DNA from: JAZKBN01 sp040388605
GTDB taxonomy: Bacteria; Bacteroidota; Bacteroidia; Cytophagales; Flexibacteraceae
Direction: 5' to 3'
Assembly (NCBI GenBank): GCA_040388605.1
Contig: JAZKBN010000021.1
Span: forward strand, 1-14,995
DNA: 14,995 bases
Shown: in pieces, positions 1-8,600 of the stretch
Position numbering within the stretch: the first letter of the stretch is position 1
Layout of the letters: each line of letters starts with the position of its first letter
The notes under the pieces: generated by a model
Database searches by the model: none
The model's input: the letters and a program-made list of their open reading frames with translations, nothing else
Told to the model about the DNA's origin: nothing
Program-made: the position numbers and the translations under genes

Positions 1-326
1 AATGCGAGGTATAAGCAAGCGCGGGAGCGCGAAGCTTACGGGCGTAGCCCTAAAGCAATAATCCGCGTAGCGGATGAGCTGAAGATTTGTAATTTCAACG
101 CAAAGGACGAGCCCCGGCGGCGGTGAGCCGTTAACTACCAAATACGCGCCTCCGGTTTACAGGCGAAACAATTATTAAATACTCGTAGATCAGGTAAATA
201 ATACTAAGTTTTTATCCTGAACTCACCTTAACTACCAAATACGCGCCTCAGGCTTATACCAAATTCTTATTCCGAAAACTCCCATTAAGCACATTGCCGG
301 AGCTTGCGCGGAAACCCGCGTAACCC
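1..326. repeat. Hairpin-rich non-coding region with a direct repeat
   Basis: No recognisable gene lies here. At least five short inverted repeats fall within about 165 bases: 12-16/34-38 enclosing 19-22/27-30; 40-43/47-50 with loop GTA; 61-66/70-75 (ATCCGC, loop GTA, GCGGAT); 115-118/127-130; and 147-151/161-165. The hairpins at 40-50 and 61-75 share the core GCGTAGC. Segment 131-161 recurs at 228-258 with 28 of 31 bases identical, the first 22 exactly. This density of small palindromes looks like a dispersed intergenic repeat (REP or MITE-like), but that is inference because only one window is visible. One + frame is open from base 1 to a TGA at 121-123, with no recognisable protein in it. 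It could be the tail of an unseen gene, though the palindromes argue against this. Confidence 0.45.
304..323 (-). terminator. Possible hairpin just after the Gre-like gene
   Basis: An inverted repeat, bases 304-311 against 316-323 with a 4-base loop (one G-U pair), begins just past the stop codon of the minus-strand Gre-like gene. It could help end that transcript. No T-tract follows on the minus strand, so it is not a classical intrinsic terminator and may belong to the hairpin cluster to its left. Confidence 0.25.
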
Positions 327-782
327 TTACTCCACATTCAAAACCTTATAAGCATTCCCGTTCACGGCAAAGCTTTCACCAACCTTTTTCCCAAGCATTG
401 CCCCGCCAATCGGTGCCGACGTGCTCACACAAAAAACGCTAATCACATCCGCCTCAATCTTTCCCAGGCTTACCGACAAAAAGAAAATCCCTTTATCGGT
501 ATGCACCACACTGCCGGGACGCACCACGCCGGGTTCCGGGGCGGTATCAGGCAGGGCATTCAAAACGTCAAGCTCAAGTCGGGCATTATGTATGCGGGCC
601 TTCAGCTTATCAAGCTCAAGCTGAATCATGGCACGCCCGGTTTCATATTTATCCCCGGCGCTGCTCTTGGTTTCACTCTGGCTCGATACTTCAAGCGCAT
701 GCTTGTCGGCTTCAAGGTATGTCATCTTTGCCTCCACAGTTTCCTTGCAGGCATTTAGTATTTTGATTCGGGTATTGTTCAT
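327..782 (-). CDS. Gre-family transcription factor (GreA/GreB-like), short form
   Basis: A 151-residue cytoplasmic protein built like a GreA/GreB elongation factor. Residues ~9-77 form a charged helical region that should fold as the antiparallel coiled coil, with SETKSSAGDKYETGRAM (36-52) at or near its turn. Residues ~85-151 match the FKBP-like C-terminal Gre domain, including APIGGAMLGKKVGE (123-136) and a final beta strand. Gre factors enter the RNA polymerase secondary channel and stimulate transcript cleavage in stalled complexes, and related proteins affect initiation. Bacteroidota often carry short Gre homologues of this kind beside a full GreA, so this may be a paralogue rather than the main cleavage factor. 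I cannot place the two acidic tip residues with certainty. The start is the ATG at 780-782. No exact -7 box was found upstream on the minus strand. The gene is divergent from the TonB-domain gene, 176 bases away. Confidence 0.8.
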   Translation of the reverse strand: MNNTRIKILNACKETVEAKMTYLEADKHALEVSSQSETKSSAGDKYETGRAMIQLELDKLKARIHNARLELDVLNALPDTAPEPGVVRPGSVVHTDKGIFFLSVSLGKIEADVISVFCVSTSAPIGGAMLGKKVGESFAVNGNAYKVLNVE

Positions 783-844
783 GGGGTTATTTGATAAAAG
801 GATTCTAAGGTGAATACCCGTGGTAAGTGTAAATAACGATTGTC

Positions 845-852
845 TATCTTTG
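845..852 (+). promoter_or_regulatory. Candidate Bacteroidota -7 box (TATCTTTG)
   Basis: TATCTTTG fits the Bacteroidota -7 consensus TAnnTTTG and points towards the gene at 959. This would give a leader of about 100 bases. No TTG at the usual 17-23-base distance upstream is visible, so this rests on one element only. Confidence 0.35.
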
Positions 853-958
853 TATCAGGCTTCTGATCGCAATGTTCAGAAAGTGATTCAACTCCGGTGA
901 ACTTGCTTTAAGGCGGCAGCTTATATTTTTCGGACAGCTTTAATCAATTTCTTTTATT

Positions 959-1972
959 ATGAATTTACAAGCTTTTCTTTTAGCCGCTTTGTTATTCACA
1001 AGCGCGTTTAACCAATGCATTGCCCAGGCAACAAAAGTCAATAAGCCCCTTGACAGACACTCTTTGGTTATGATGAACGGCACCCATATTTATCGGCACG
1101 ACTGCGACAATCCCAATGAAGTGCCTCCTAAACCCGACACAGTTTATGTATACAGCCGTTGTGGTAATATAAGTCATACTATAAACGATAATTCTGCGGA
1201 AGCCTTGAACAGGAGGATAAATGAGGCCAAACAATATTATTTTGTAACAACCGCCTCTGTTAACGCCGTATATCCCGGTGGAGAAAAGGCCCTGTTGCGG
1301 TATTTAAGTTCCTATGTTCCGGATATATATGCCGTTCGGAAAAATGCTAAGGGTAAATTAAGGGCAACATTTTACGTAAACCCCGATGGGACTTTAGGCA
1401 ATATTACAGCTAACAATTATTACGAGGTTCCGTATGGTCCTGAAAGCCATGCTGTGAAGTTCATAAACGGAATGCCCTGTTGGAAACCGGCAATGCGCAA
1501 TGGCAACCCGGTAGCACAGCAGGTTTCGGTTGTTATTCCCGTAAAACTGCCTGAAGTATTCAGCCGGGGCATGGTGGATCATTATGCTCATCTCGTAACT
1601 GACAAGCCCTCTCCCAATGGTGAATACGGCATGCTAGGCTTTTGGGCTGCAGCCGATTACGTGGCCAGGCATTTGCGTTTTCCTAATGCCGCAGTTAAGG
1701 CCGGCATCACCGGTACGGTTCAGTATGAATTTACCGCTACGGCTAAGGGTAAAACAAGTGATATACGCCTCTTACACGGCATTGGTTACGGCTGCGAGCA
1801 GGAAGTACTGAAGCACATTAAAACCATGCCTGATTGGATACCTGCAAAATACATGGGAAAACCTGTGGCGCAAACAATAACCATTAACACTGTATTCCAC
1901 TTCAGGGATTTACGTGCTGCGGCACTGGCGCGCAAAATAACGCTGCCAAGCCCGCTTCCGCCGGAAAGGTAG
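959..1972 (+). CDS. Secreted protein with two tandem TonB C-terminal domains
   Basis: A 337-residue protein. Residues 1-24 form a Sec signal peptide (hydrophobic core LLAALLFTSAF, AQA cleavage site at 22-24). Residues ~105-196 are a TonB C-terminal domain: YPGGEKALLRYL, then a strand with NPDGTL, then MPCWKPAMRNGNPV. Residues ~228-316 are a second copy: FPNAAVKAGITGTV, then MPDWIPAKYMGKPV. In classical TonB this domain contacts the TonB box of outer-membrane transporters. Here there is no N-terminal membrane anchor that would couple to ExbB/ExbD and no proline-rich spacer, so after cleavage the protein should be free in the periplasm. It is therefore not a standard energy transducer. Such stand-alone proteins are common in Bacteroidota, and their job is mostly unknown. 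The gene appears to be single. It ends in the hairpin at 2015-2055 shared with the convergent DUF2723 gene. Confidence 0.78.
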   Translation: MNLQAFLLAALLFTSAFNQCIAQATKVNKPLDRHSLVMMNGTHIYRHDCDNPNEVPPKPDTVYVYSRCGNISHTINDNSAEALNRRINEAKQYYFVTTASVNAVYPGGEKALLRYLSSYVPDIYAVRKNAKGKLRATFYVNPDGTLGNITANNYYEVPYGPESHAVKFINGMPCWKPAMRNGNPVAQQVSVVIPVKLPEVFSRGMVDHYAHLVTDKPSPNGEYGMLGFWAAADYVARHLRFPNAAVKAGITGTVQYEFTATAKGKTSDIRLLHGIGYGCEQEVLKHIKTMPDWIPAKYMGKPVAQTITINTVFHFRDLRAAALARKITLPSPLPPER

Positions 1973-2014
1973 GACTCAATTTTGCATGCCCTTTACCCGG
2001 TTTTCTAAGCGGAA

Positions 2015-2055
2015 AATATAAACGCCTGCCGTATTACACGGCAGGCGTTTATATT
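2015..2055. terminator. Bidirectional terminator, 18-bp perfect stem
   Basis: Bases 2015-2032 are the exact reverse complement of 2038-2055, with a 5-base loop (ATTAC). The GC-rich core (CGCCTGCCGT) is flanked by A/T-rich arms that supply U-rich 3' ends on both strands. It lies between two convergent genes (stops at 1972 and 2081) and should terminate both transcripts. Confidence 0.9.
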
Positions 2056-2080
2056 AATATCAGATGCTATGAAGCCCTGA

Positions 2081-5080
2081 TTATTCTTCTTCATACCCGC
2101 CTGCATCCTGTGCAAAGCGTTCGTATTTATGAAGCAGGTCGTCATACTTCTTAAACGTGGTCTGGTCTTTATCTTCACGGAAGGCGAAGCTCAGCTGCTG
2201 AAGCTGGAACAGGTTATTGGTAATAATGTCGGTATGGCGCCTTGGCTCGTGTTTGCTGTAGTATTCCAGTTCGTCTTCGGTACGCTTACCAATTACGTTT
2301 GCCATTTCAAGTGCTTCTTTCTTCTCGCCCAGGCGAATCATTAAAGGAATGAACTGCGGGCTGTAAGGGTCGTATGCTATGCCTTTGTCGGGCATTACTT
2401 TCAGGCAGTAATCAACAACTTCCTTGCTGCGTACACTGTCGCCTTCGTTATAAAGGTCGGCGGCCAGGCGGTAGAAACAGTTACGGGCGTTCAGCGGGAA
2501 ACGCTTGTAGTTTTCGTCGTAATAATGACCGGCCTCGTTCAGACCGCGGAACTTGAACACCTTCATCATGTTTTTGTACATAACTTCGGTATTAACCACG
2601 CCCTGTTGCGCACCCTGGTGCATTACAGGCAGGAAGCGGTAAGCAAGGCCTTCGAGCTCGAAATACTCTTTCAGGTTCAGGTAGCTGCTGTTAACCAGCG
2701 TGGTGCTGAAATAGATAGGGCGCTTCCAGTCGTTGGTAGCCAAAATATCAAGCATGATAAGATCAGGCTTATATAGTGTGCTCTTGCCAATGTTCCAGCG
2801 AATCTGCTTAACAATTTGTCCGCGCTCTTTTTCAGGAACCTGTGCTGCAACAGCAGCGCTGTCAACATTCAGGATGAAAGTTTGGGTAGGCAAAGAGTTC
2901 AGGCTGCGGGTGGCATTGCCAATAACTATGGCCGGGTTGTTTTCTTTAACCAGCTTAATATAGGTTTTCAGGTCCATGCCGTTTTTCACGCTGGCCTTTT
3001 CAGAGCTGGGCAGGTAATCGTTCTTGCCTTGCACAAAGTTTTCGTACTCCATTGAAATAGGCAGCGGCGGCGAATCATAAGCCTGCAATTTCATTTGGGC
3101 AATGTACCAGTGTGTGCCAAGCAGGCTCAGGTTACATACGCGAACGTCGGTACGTATGCCTTCCACTTCCTGTGCGTACCAAAGGGGGAAAGTATCGTTA
3201 TCGCCGCCGGTGAACAGGATTGCGTTCTTAGCACAGCTGTTCAGCAGGTTGTGCGCCGAATCAACGGTATGGTAACGCCCGCTGCGGTCATGGTCGTCCC
3301 AGCCTTTGAAGCCCATAATAGCCGGTACGCTCAGGCTGAGCAGGGTGGCTGCAAATGCCGATGTGGTAACATTCTTAAATATCTTATCGAGCAAATCGCG
3401 CAGCATGAGCACACCCAGGCCAATCCATATACTGAAGGCGTAGAAGCTGCCGGCAAAGGTATAATCCCTTTCGCGGGGCTCGGTAGGCGGCTGATTCAGG
3501 TAAATAACAATGGCGAGTCCGGTGAAGAAGAACAGCAGGCCAACAACAAGCGCGTTGCGCCCGTTACGAATAATCTGGTAAGCAAGTCCGCCGAGGCCAA
3601 GTATGAGGGGCAGCATCAGGAAGTTGTTACGACCTGCGTTTTTGCCTACCACATCAGGCACTTCCCTGAGGGCGTCAAAAGGGCTCAGCCATTCCGCATC
3701 CTGCACATCGCTTTCACGGCCGGCAAAGTTCCAGAGGAAGTAGCGGAAATACATGAAGTTGAACTGGTATTTGAACATGAATGCAAGGTTCTGCCCGAAG
3801 GTAGGCTTGCGATCAGGGCTTACGTTAACCCAGTTTTTATAGGCGCGCACGTGGTTTCCCTGCGGCGAGTAAATACGGGGAAGCAGGGTCTTGTCTTTGC
3901 TTTGGTAAACGGGCTCCTTTTTGTATTCAATTATTTCATACTTGTTTTCGCCTGTTCCGTCGGCTTTCTTTTCACGACGCTCGTAAACCGGTGCGGTAGA
4001 TATTTCATCAATCGGCTGCGCATTAAACTGCGGACCATAAAGCAAAGGACGATCGCCGTATTGCTCACGTTTCAGGTAGCTTACAAAGCTGAGCACATTG
4101 CTCGGGTCGTTTTCGTTAATAGGGGTGCTGTAATTGGCGCGAATTACAATAATGCCGTAAGATGCGTAACCAATAAGTATGTATACAAGGCTTACAAGGG
4201 CCGTATTAAGCAGTACTTTTTGGTTTTTAACGCTATATATAATGCCGAAAGTAAGAGCGGCCACAAAAGCAATACAGAAGAATATTACACCGCTGTTAAA
4301 GGGCAGGCCCAGGTTGTTTACAAAAAACACCTCGAATTTACCTGCAAGGCTCGGCAGGCCGGGTATAATGCCAACCAGTATAAGACCAACCAATGCCATA
4401 CTGATTAAGAAAGCTATTATGGCTTTCCCGGTGGTTTGCTCTGAGCGTTTAAAGAAGTAAATAAAGCCGAGTGCCGGAACTGTAACCAGGTTCAGTAAGT
4501 GGACACCAATGGAAAGACCTGTGAAATAAGCTATAAGTATGAGCCAACGGTCGGCGCCGGGGCGGTCTGCCACCACTTCCCATTTGAGCATGGCCCAAAC
4601 TACAAGGGCGGTAAATAATGCCGACATCGCATAAACCTCTGCCTCAACTGCGCTGAACCAAAATGAATCAGAAAATGTATAAGCCAGGGCGCCTATTACG
4701 CCTGCACCTATTATTGATACAGTATCTCCGGTGGTAAGCGTATCATCTGCGCTTCCGGGTTTAACCATTTTGCGGGCCAGCAATACAATGGCCCAGTACA
4801 GGAACATAACAGTTGCCGCGCTGCTCAGCGCCGATACCATGTTTACCCAGTAGGCAACCTGTGTAACATCGCCGCCGGCAAAGAATGAAAAAATGCGGCC
4901 TATCAATAAAAACAGGGGCGCTCCCGGGGGGTGCGGCACCATGAGTTTGTAAGATACGGCAATGAATTCGCCACAGTCCCAAAAACTGGCTGTGCGCTCC
5001 ATTGTGGCAATGTAAACGGCGGCTGAAACTGCAAACATCAGCCATCCGAAGATGTTATTAAGCGTTTTAAATTTAGTCAT
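2081..5080 (-). CDS. DUF2723 (GT117-type) integral membrane glycosyltransferase
   Basis: A 999-residue inner-membrane protein of the DUF2723 family, annotated in Bacteroidota as a PMT-like glycosyltransferase (family 117). After the first membrane helix (~11-27), a predicted periplasmic loop carries FWDCGEFI (33-40; D35 and E38), followed by HPPGAP (50-55), the signature of the family. Acidic residues in this loop are catalytic in GT-C enzymes such as PMT and OST. Hydrophobic segments continue at ~55-70, 76-103, 121-165, 180-210, 220-241, 264-284 and 290-313. A soluble loop with ~320-430 follows, then segments at ~487-504, 509-528, 543-561 and 573-590. EPRERDYTFAGSFY (534-547) and GGDNDTFPLWYAQEVEGIRTD (about 625-645) are other typical family blocks. 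The C-terminal ~300 residues look soluble, with TPR-like helices near 850-950. The likely role is sugar transfer from a lipid carrier to exported proteins or glycans; the acceptor is unknown. The start is the ATG at 5078-5080. Confidence 0.85.
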   Translation of the reverse strand: MTKFKTLNNIFGWLMFAVSAAVYIATMERTASFWDCGEFIAVSYKLMVPHPPGAPLFLLIGRIFSFFAGGDVTQVAYWVNMVSALSSAATVMFLYWAIVLLARKMVKPGSADDTLTTGDTVSIIGAGVIGALAYTFSDSFWFSAVEAEVYAMSALFTALVVWAMLKWEVVADRPGADRWLILIAYFTGLSIGVHLLNLVTVPALGFIYFFKRSEQTTGKAIIAFLISMALVGLILVGIIPGLPSLAGKFEVFFVNNLGLPFNSGVIFFCIAFVAALTFGIIYSVKNQKVLLNTALVSLVYILIGYASYGIIVIRANYSTPINENDPSNVLSFVSYLKREQYGDRPLLYGPQFNAQPIDEISTAPVYERREKKADGTGENKYEIIEYKKEPVYQSKDKTLLPRIYSPQGNHVRAYKNWVNVSPDRKPTFGQNLAFMFKYQFNFMYFRYFLWNFAGRESDVQDAEWLSPFDALREVPDVVGKNAGRNNFLMLPLILGLGGLAYQIIRNGRNALVVGLLFFFTGLAIVIYLNQPPTEPRERDYTFAGSFYAFSIWIGLGVLMLRDLLDKIFKNVTTSAFAATLLSLSVPAIMGFKGWDDHDRSGRYHTVDSAHNLLNSCAKNAILFTGGDNDTFPLWYAQEVEGIRTDVRVCNLSLLGTHWYIAQMKLQAYDSPPLPISMEYENFVQGKNDYLPSSEKASVKNGMDLKTYIKLVKENNPAIVIGNATRSLNSLPTQTFILNVDSAAVAAQVPEKERGQIVKQIRWNIGKSTLYKPDLIMLDILATNDWKRPIYFSTTLVNSSYLNLKEYFELEGLAYRFLPVMHQGAQQGVVNTEVMYKNMMKVFKFRGLNEAGHYYDENYKRFPLNARNCFYRLAADLYNEGDSVRSKEVVDYCLKVMPDKGIAYDPYSPQFIPLMIRLGEKKEALEMANVIGKRTEDELEYYSKHEPRRHTDIITNNLFQLQQLSFAFREDKDQTTFKKYDDLLHKYERFAQDAGGYEEE

Positions 5081-5626
5081 TTTTAAGGAAAGCCTTACGA
5101 AAGAAGGCGCAAGTTACAGTTTCAAACCGAAACTGCTATATGCTAATTTATTACAGGGGCGCATAAGCAGGTTTACGCAATGCACAAAATTGTACATTAA
5201 ATAGTTTTGCTTGCAGCCATGGCGCTGAGTGTAACCGCAAAGCACCGTCCAGGTGCTTATGCTGCATGAACGCCGGGCTTTTGCTTTCTATTGCGGAAGC
5301 TGCGGGCGGGAACGTTTAAATGACGTCAAAAAGGCAAACTTTATAATTTCCTTAACATTTATTGGTTCAGCCAGGCGTTCCAACATCGGCATATAAACGT
5401 TTATACCTCAAACACAGGCAGATATTAAATACTGCAATGCATAATCAATCTTTAGCCTGAAGCTTTAGCAGTATGAAATTCTAATTTATGAAGCGCAACA
5501 CAAGGCTTAGCTAAAATTAATCATAACATATATTAAGATTAAATTCAAAGCTTTCCGGCTTACATAAATACAGGGGCGGTTCCTGTTTTCCTTATATTTG
5601 CGGCTGCAATACCTTCCTCGCATACT
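5081..5626. promoter_or_regulatory. Divergent intergenic region with several palindromes
   Basis: This 546-base region lies between the divergent DUF2723 and giant-adhesin genes, with no supportable ORF. It holds these elements. An inverted repeat CAGTTTC/GAAACTG at 5117-5123/5129-5135 lies ~37 bases upstream of the DUF2723 start. A 7-bp hairpin sits at 5240-5246/5252-5258. The palindrome TGACGTCA is at 5321-5328. A perfect 14-bp palindrome, TATAAACGTTTATA, is at 5392-5405. A TAGTTTTG box on the + strand is at 5202-5209. The palindromes could be regulator sites, but nothing in the window identifies a regulator. Confidence 0.4.
5593..5600 (+). promoter_or_regulatory. Candidate -7 box (TATATTTG) for the giant secreted protein
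   Basis: TATATTTG matches TAnnTTTG and ends 26 bases before the first ATG at 5627, giving a short leader. There is no clear TTG element at the expected -33 distance. No Shine-Dalgarno-like sequence precedes the start, which is usual in Bacteroidota. Confidence 0.55.
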
Positions 5627-8600
5627 ATGATGAAAAAACTTTTACTCTCTTTAACCTTAACAGCCGCCGTTTTCCAAATGGCCTTTGCGCAGCAGGCAAG
5701 CCCTGCACACGGCAAAACCAAGGTAAAAATAGCCGATGTGCTAAAGGCGCGAAGCGCTCAGAAAGATAACGGCCGCGCAATAAAAATTACGGAATTCAAT
5801 TCGCCTGTAATGCCCGCTGCCTTACTTTCTGCCGGCTCCGGAACGGGTAGCGGCAGCGGTAATACCGCATTGGCCACTAGCCCCGGGGAATACGGAACCA
5901 TGATTGGCTTCACAAACTGGGAAATACAAAGCTGGGGCGGGCATCACCGCATGATTCAGCAAAATGCCGACGGCAGCGTGAGCGCAATATGGCAATATGG
6001 CCGCGACGCTGCAGTAAGCGGTCGCATGGCGGCATACAACCGTTTCAACGGCACATCGTGGCTGTACTCAGGTGCAGCAACAAACTTCCTGAATTACCAG
6101 GTTGCCGGGGCAACTTCATCAGTTACAGGCGCAGCCCTCTCAAGCGGTCGCATAGGCTACCCAAGCCTGGCTAATACTTCCACCGCCGAGAATATTGTAA
6201 ACTATATTATTCCTGCCTCAGACCCCTTAACACGTATTGCCTCCTATACCAAGGGTTTCGGGGCATCACCGTGGTCTGCAAACAGGATTGGCCTGCCTGA
6301 AGGCAGGTTCCAGCATGTTACCAGCAACAGCACCACCATTCACGCCATAAGCCCCACTTTAGACGACGCCAATTACCCGGAATTGGTTGCTGAACTGGCT
6401 TTCAATTCTAATTTTGTTGGCCTCAGCTACCTGAAAAGCAACGATAACGGCGCCACCTGGACCGGCACTTACGTAGATGATTATTCTAACGCTGCAGGTT
6501 ATACCGGCGTTTATGTAAGCGGCATGCAGATTGATGCCAACAACAATAATGTCGCATTTATCACCACCGCCGAAAAGTTCAGCCCATCGGCAGGTCTTGA
6601 AAGCAGGCTTTTCAAAAGCACCGATAACGGCGTAACCTGGACAAGCCGTACAGTTCAAAAAACTGACGAAGCAACATCTGCCAATTACAAACTTTTTAAC
6701 GACGGCGCTTACAGCCTGGTAATAGATAACAGCGGCATTACACACATAGCCGTTGGCGATGGCTTTGTAATATCTGATGGCAGGGGCACTAACCTGAACA
6801 GTCTGCAAACAAACGGGGGCGCAACACCTGCTTCTTCTTCTCTCATGTACTGGAACGAAACCTTCCCGGCTTCGCCAACTGCATCTTTACCAAGCATTGC
6901 AACCCCCGTAGATGCCGATGATGATGGTTTCTACAGTTTCCCGACCATGACGGGCTGGTACCCGCATGGTTTGGTTGGCTACCCAAGCCTGAGCACCGAC
7001 GCCGAGGGTAACATTTTTGCTCTTTACTCTGCAATAGTTGAAAACACAACTGATGCAAACGGCGACCCCTTGCGTGACCTGTATTATATAGCCACCCGTG
7101 ATAAAGGTAAAACCTGGAGCAAGCCCTTCAATATTGCATCAGAGTTTTATGGTGTAAACGATGGTTCAGGCGGAACAGGTACTGTTGAAGAAGCTTGGCC
7201 AAACAGCGTACAGCACATAGGTACCGATAATATAATCCATAGCCACGCTTTAACCGACGCAACTTTTGGCCTGGCTTATGATGCATCCACAAGTGTATAT
7301 ACTTCGGGCACGTGGCTTAATAATGCGGTAATGTACAGCGGCGTTAACAAAAACGACATTCTTGACAAGTATATAAGCGCAGAATGGGCGCGTACATACT
7401 GCAGCAACGGCACCCAAAAAGTAAAATTCAAAATGCCGACTAATTTTCGCCCCGGCACCATGGTTTTGCAAATTGATAATGTGAGCAATACCTTTTTAAA
7501 CAGGAGCCAGATTATTGATATTGCTTCGCTAGATGTACAACCCGGCCAAAGCGGTGAAATGGAGTTTAGCATACCTTCAACTTATAATGGCCTGAGCATT
7601 GGCATCCGACTTATGTATGCTGATCCTAACGTGGGGGTAATAAGCTCATCAACTCCCTTTGTGTTTATAGTAGACGGGGCGCCTGAGCTCACTTCAGATA
7701 TTAGCAATATAGACGGACAGCCTGCATGCGCATCTTCCGGCGCAACTTACTTATACAGTATTGGCGCAAACAATGTTGAAAGTTTCAACTGGACGCTCAG
7801 CCCGGCTTATGCAGGTACAATTGCCGCAGATTTCAATAATGCAGCCATTACATTCAACCCGCTTTTTGCAGGTACCGCCACAATTAAAACCTCTGCTAAA
7901 AACGGTTGCGACAGCACAGTTGCACCTGCTTATACATTAAACCTGCGCCCTTCTTCCGCGCCGGTAATTTCACCCGCAGGCCCGGTTAACTTTTGCAGGA
8001 ACGGTTCAATTATGCTTACCAGCAGCCTTAAATACGGCAACCTCTGGAGCACAGGCGAAAGAACTCAAAGCATTTCTGTAAGCGCTAACGGCACTTATAC
8101 GCTACGTGCTGTAAGCCCGGGATGTACATCACTCACTGCTTCAATATCTGTATTGAGCATGCCAACATTTGCGCCCGATGCACCGCTGATTACATTTACA
8201 GGCAGCAACACCGTTTGTAACGGCGACACCGTTCTGCTTACCTCCTCTTTCGCTGACGGATATTTATGGAGCAACGGGGCAACAACGCGTGACATTAAAG
8301 TTACCGCGTCAGGCTCATACAGTGTTTACGCGGTTTCAGGCTCATGCACCAGCGTTGCCGCCACACCGGTAACAGTTAACATAATGCCTGCTCTGGCAGT
8401 GCCAACAGTAACCACAACAGGCCCGACCTCCTTTTGTGAAGGAAGCAATACGGCCTTAATTACTGCCAATACCCCGGGTGCCGACTCTTACATTTGGAGC
8501 ACCGGTTCTACAGGCAATGAGCTGTTGGTTACAAATACCGGCTCATATTCTGTCCGCAGCATTACAGGCGCCTGCACATCTGCGGCTTCTGAGCCCGTAA

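Noticed and set aside
1..123. 3' end of a gene entering from the left
   Set aside because: One + frame is open to a stop at 121-123, but the stretch is dominated by short palindromes and no protein family is recognisable.
421..813. Three + strand ORFs over the Gre-like gene
   Set aside because: They are antisense shadows of the minus-strand Gre-like gene.
3095..4408. 437-codon open frame on the + strand
   Set aside because: It lies wholly antisense to the well-supported DUF2723 gene and shows no recognisable motif. Its length follows from the codon use of the real gene.
6437..7120. Active sialidase
   Set aside because: Asp boxes are present but no FRIP motif or clear arginine triad could be placed. 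Asp boxes also occur in non-enzymatic propellers.
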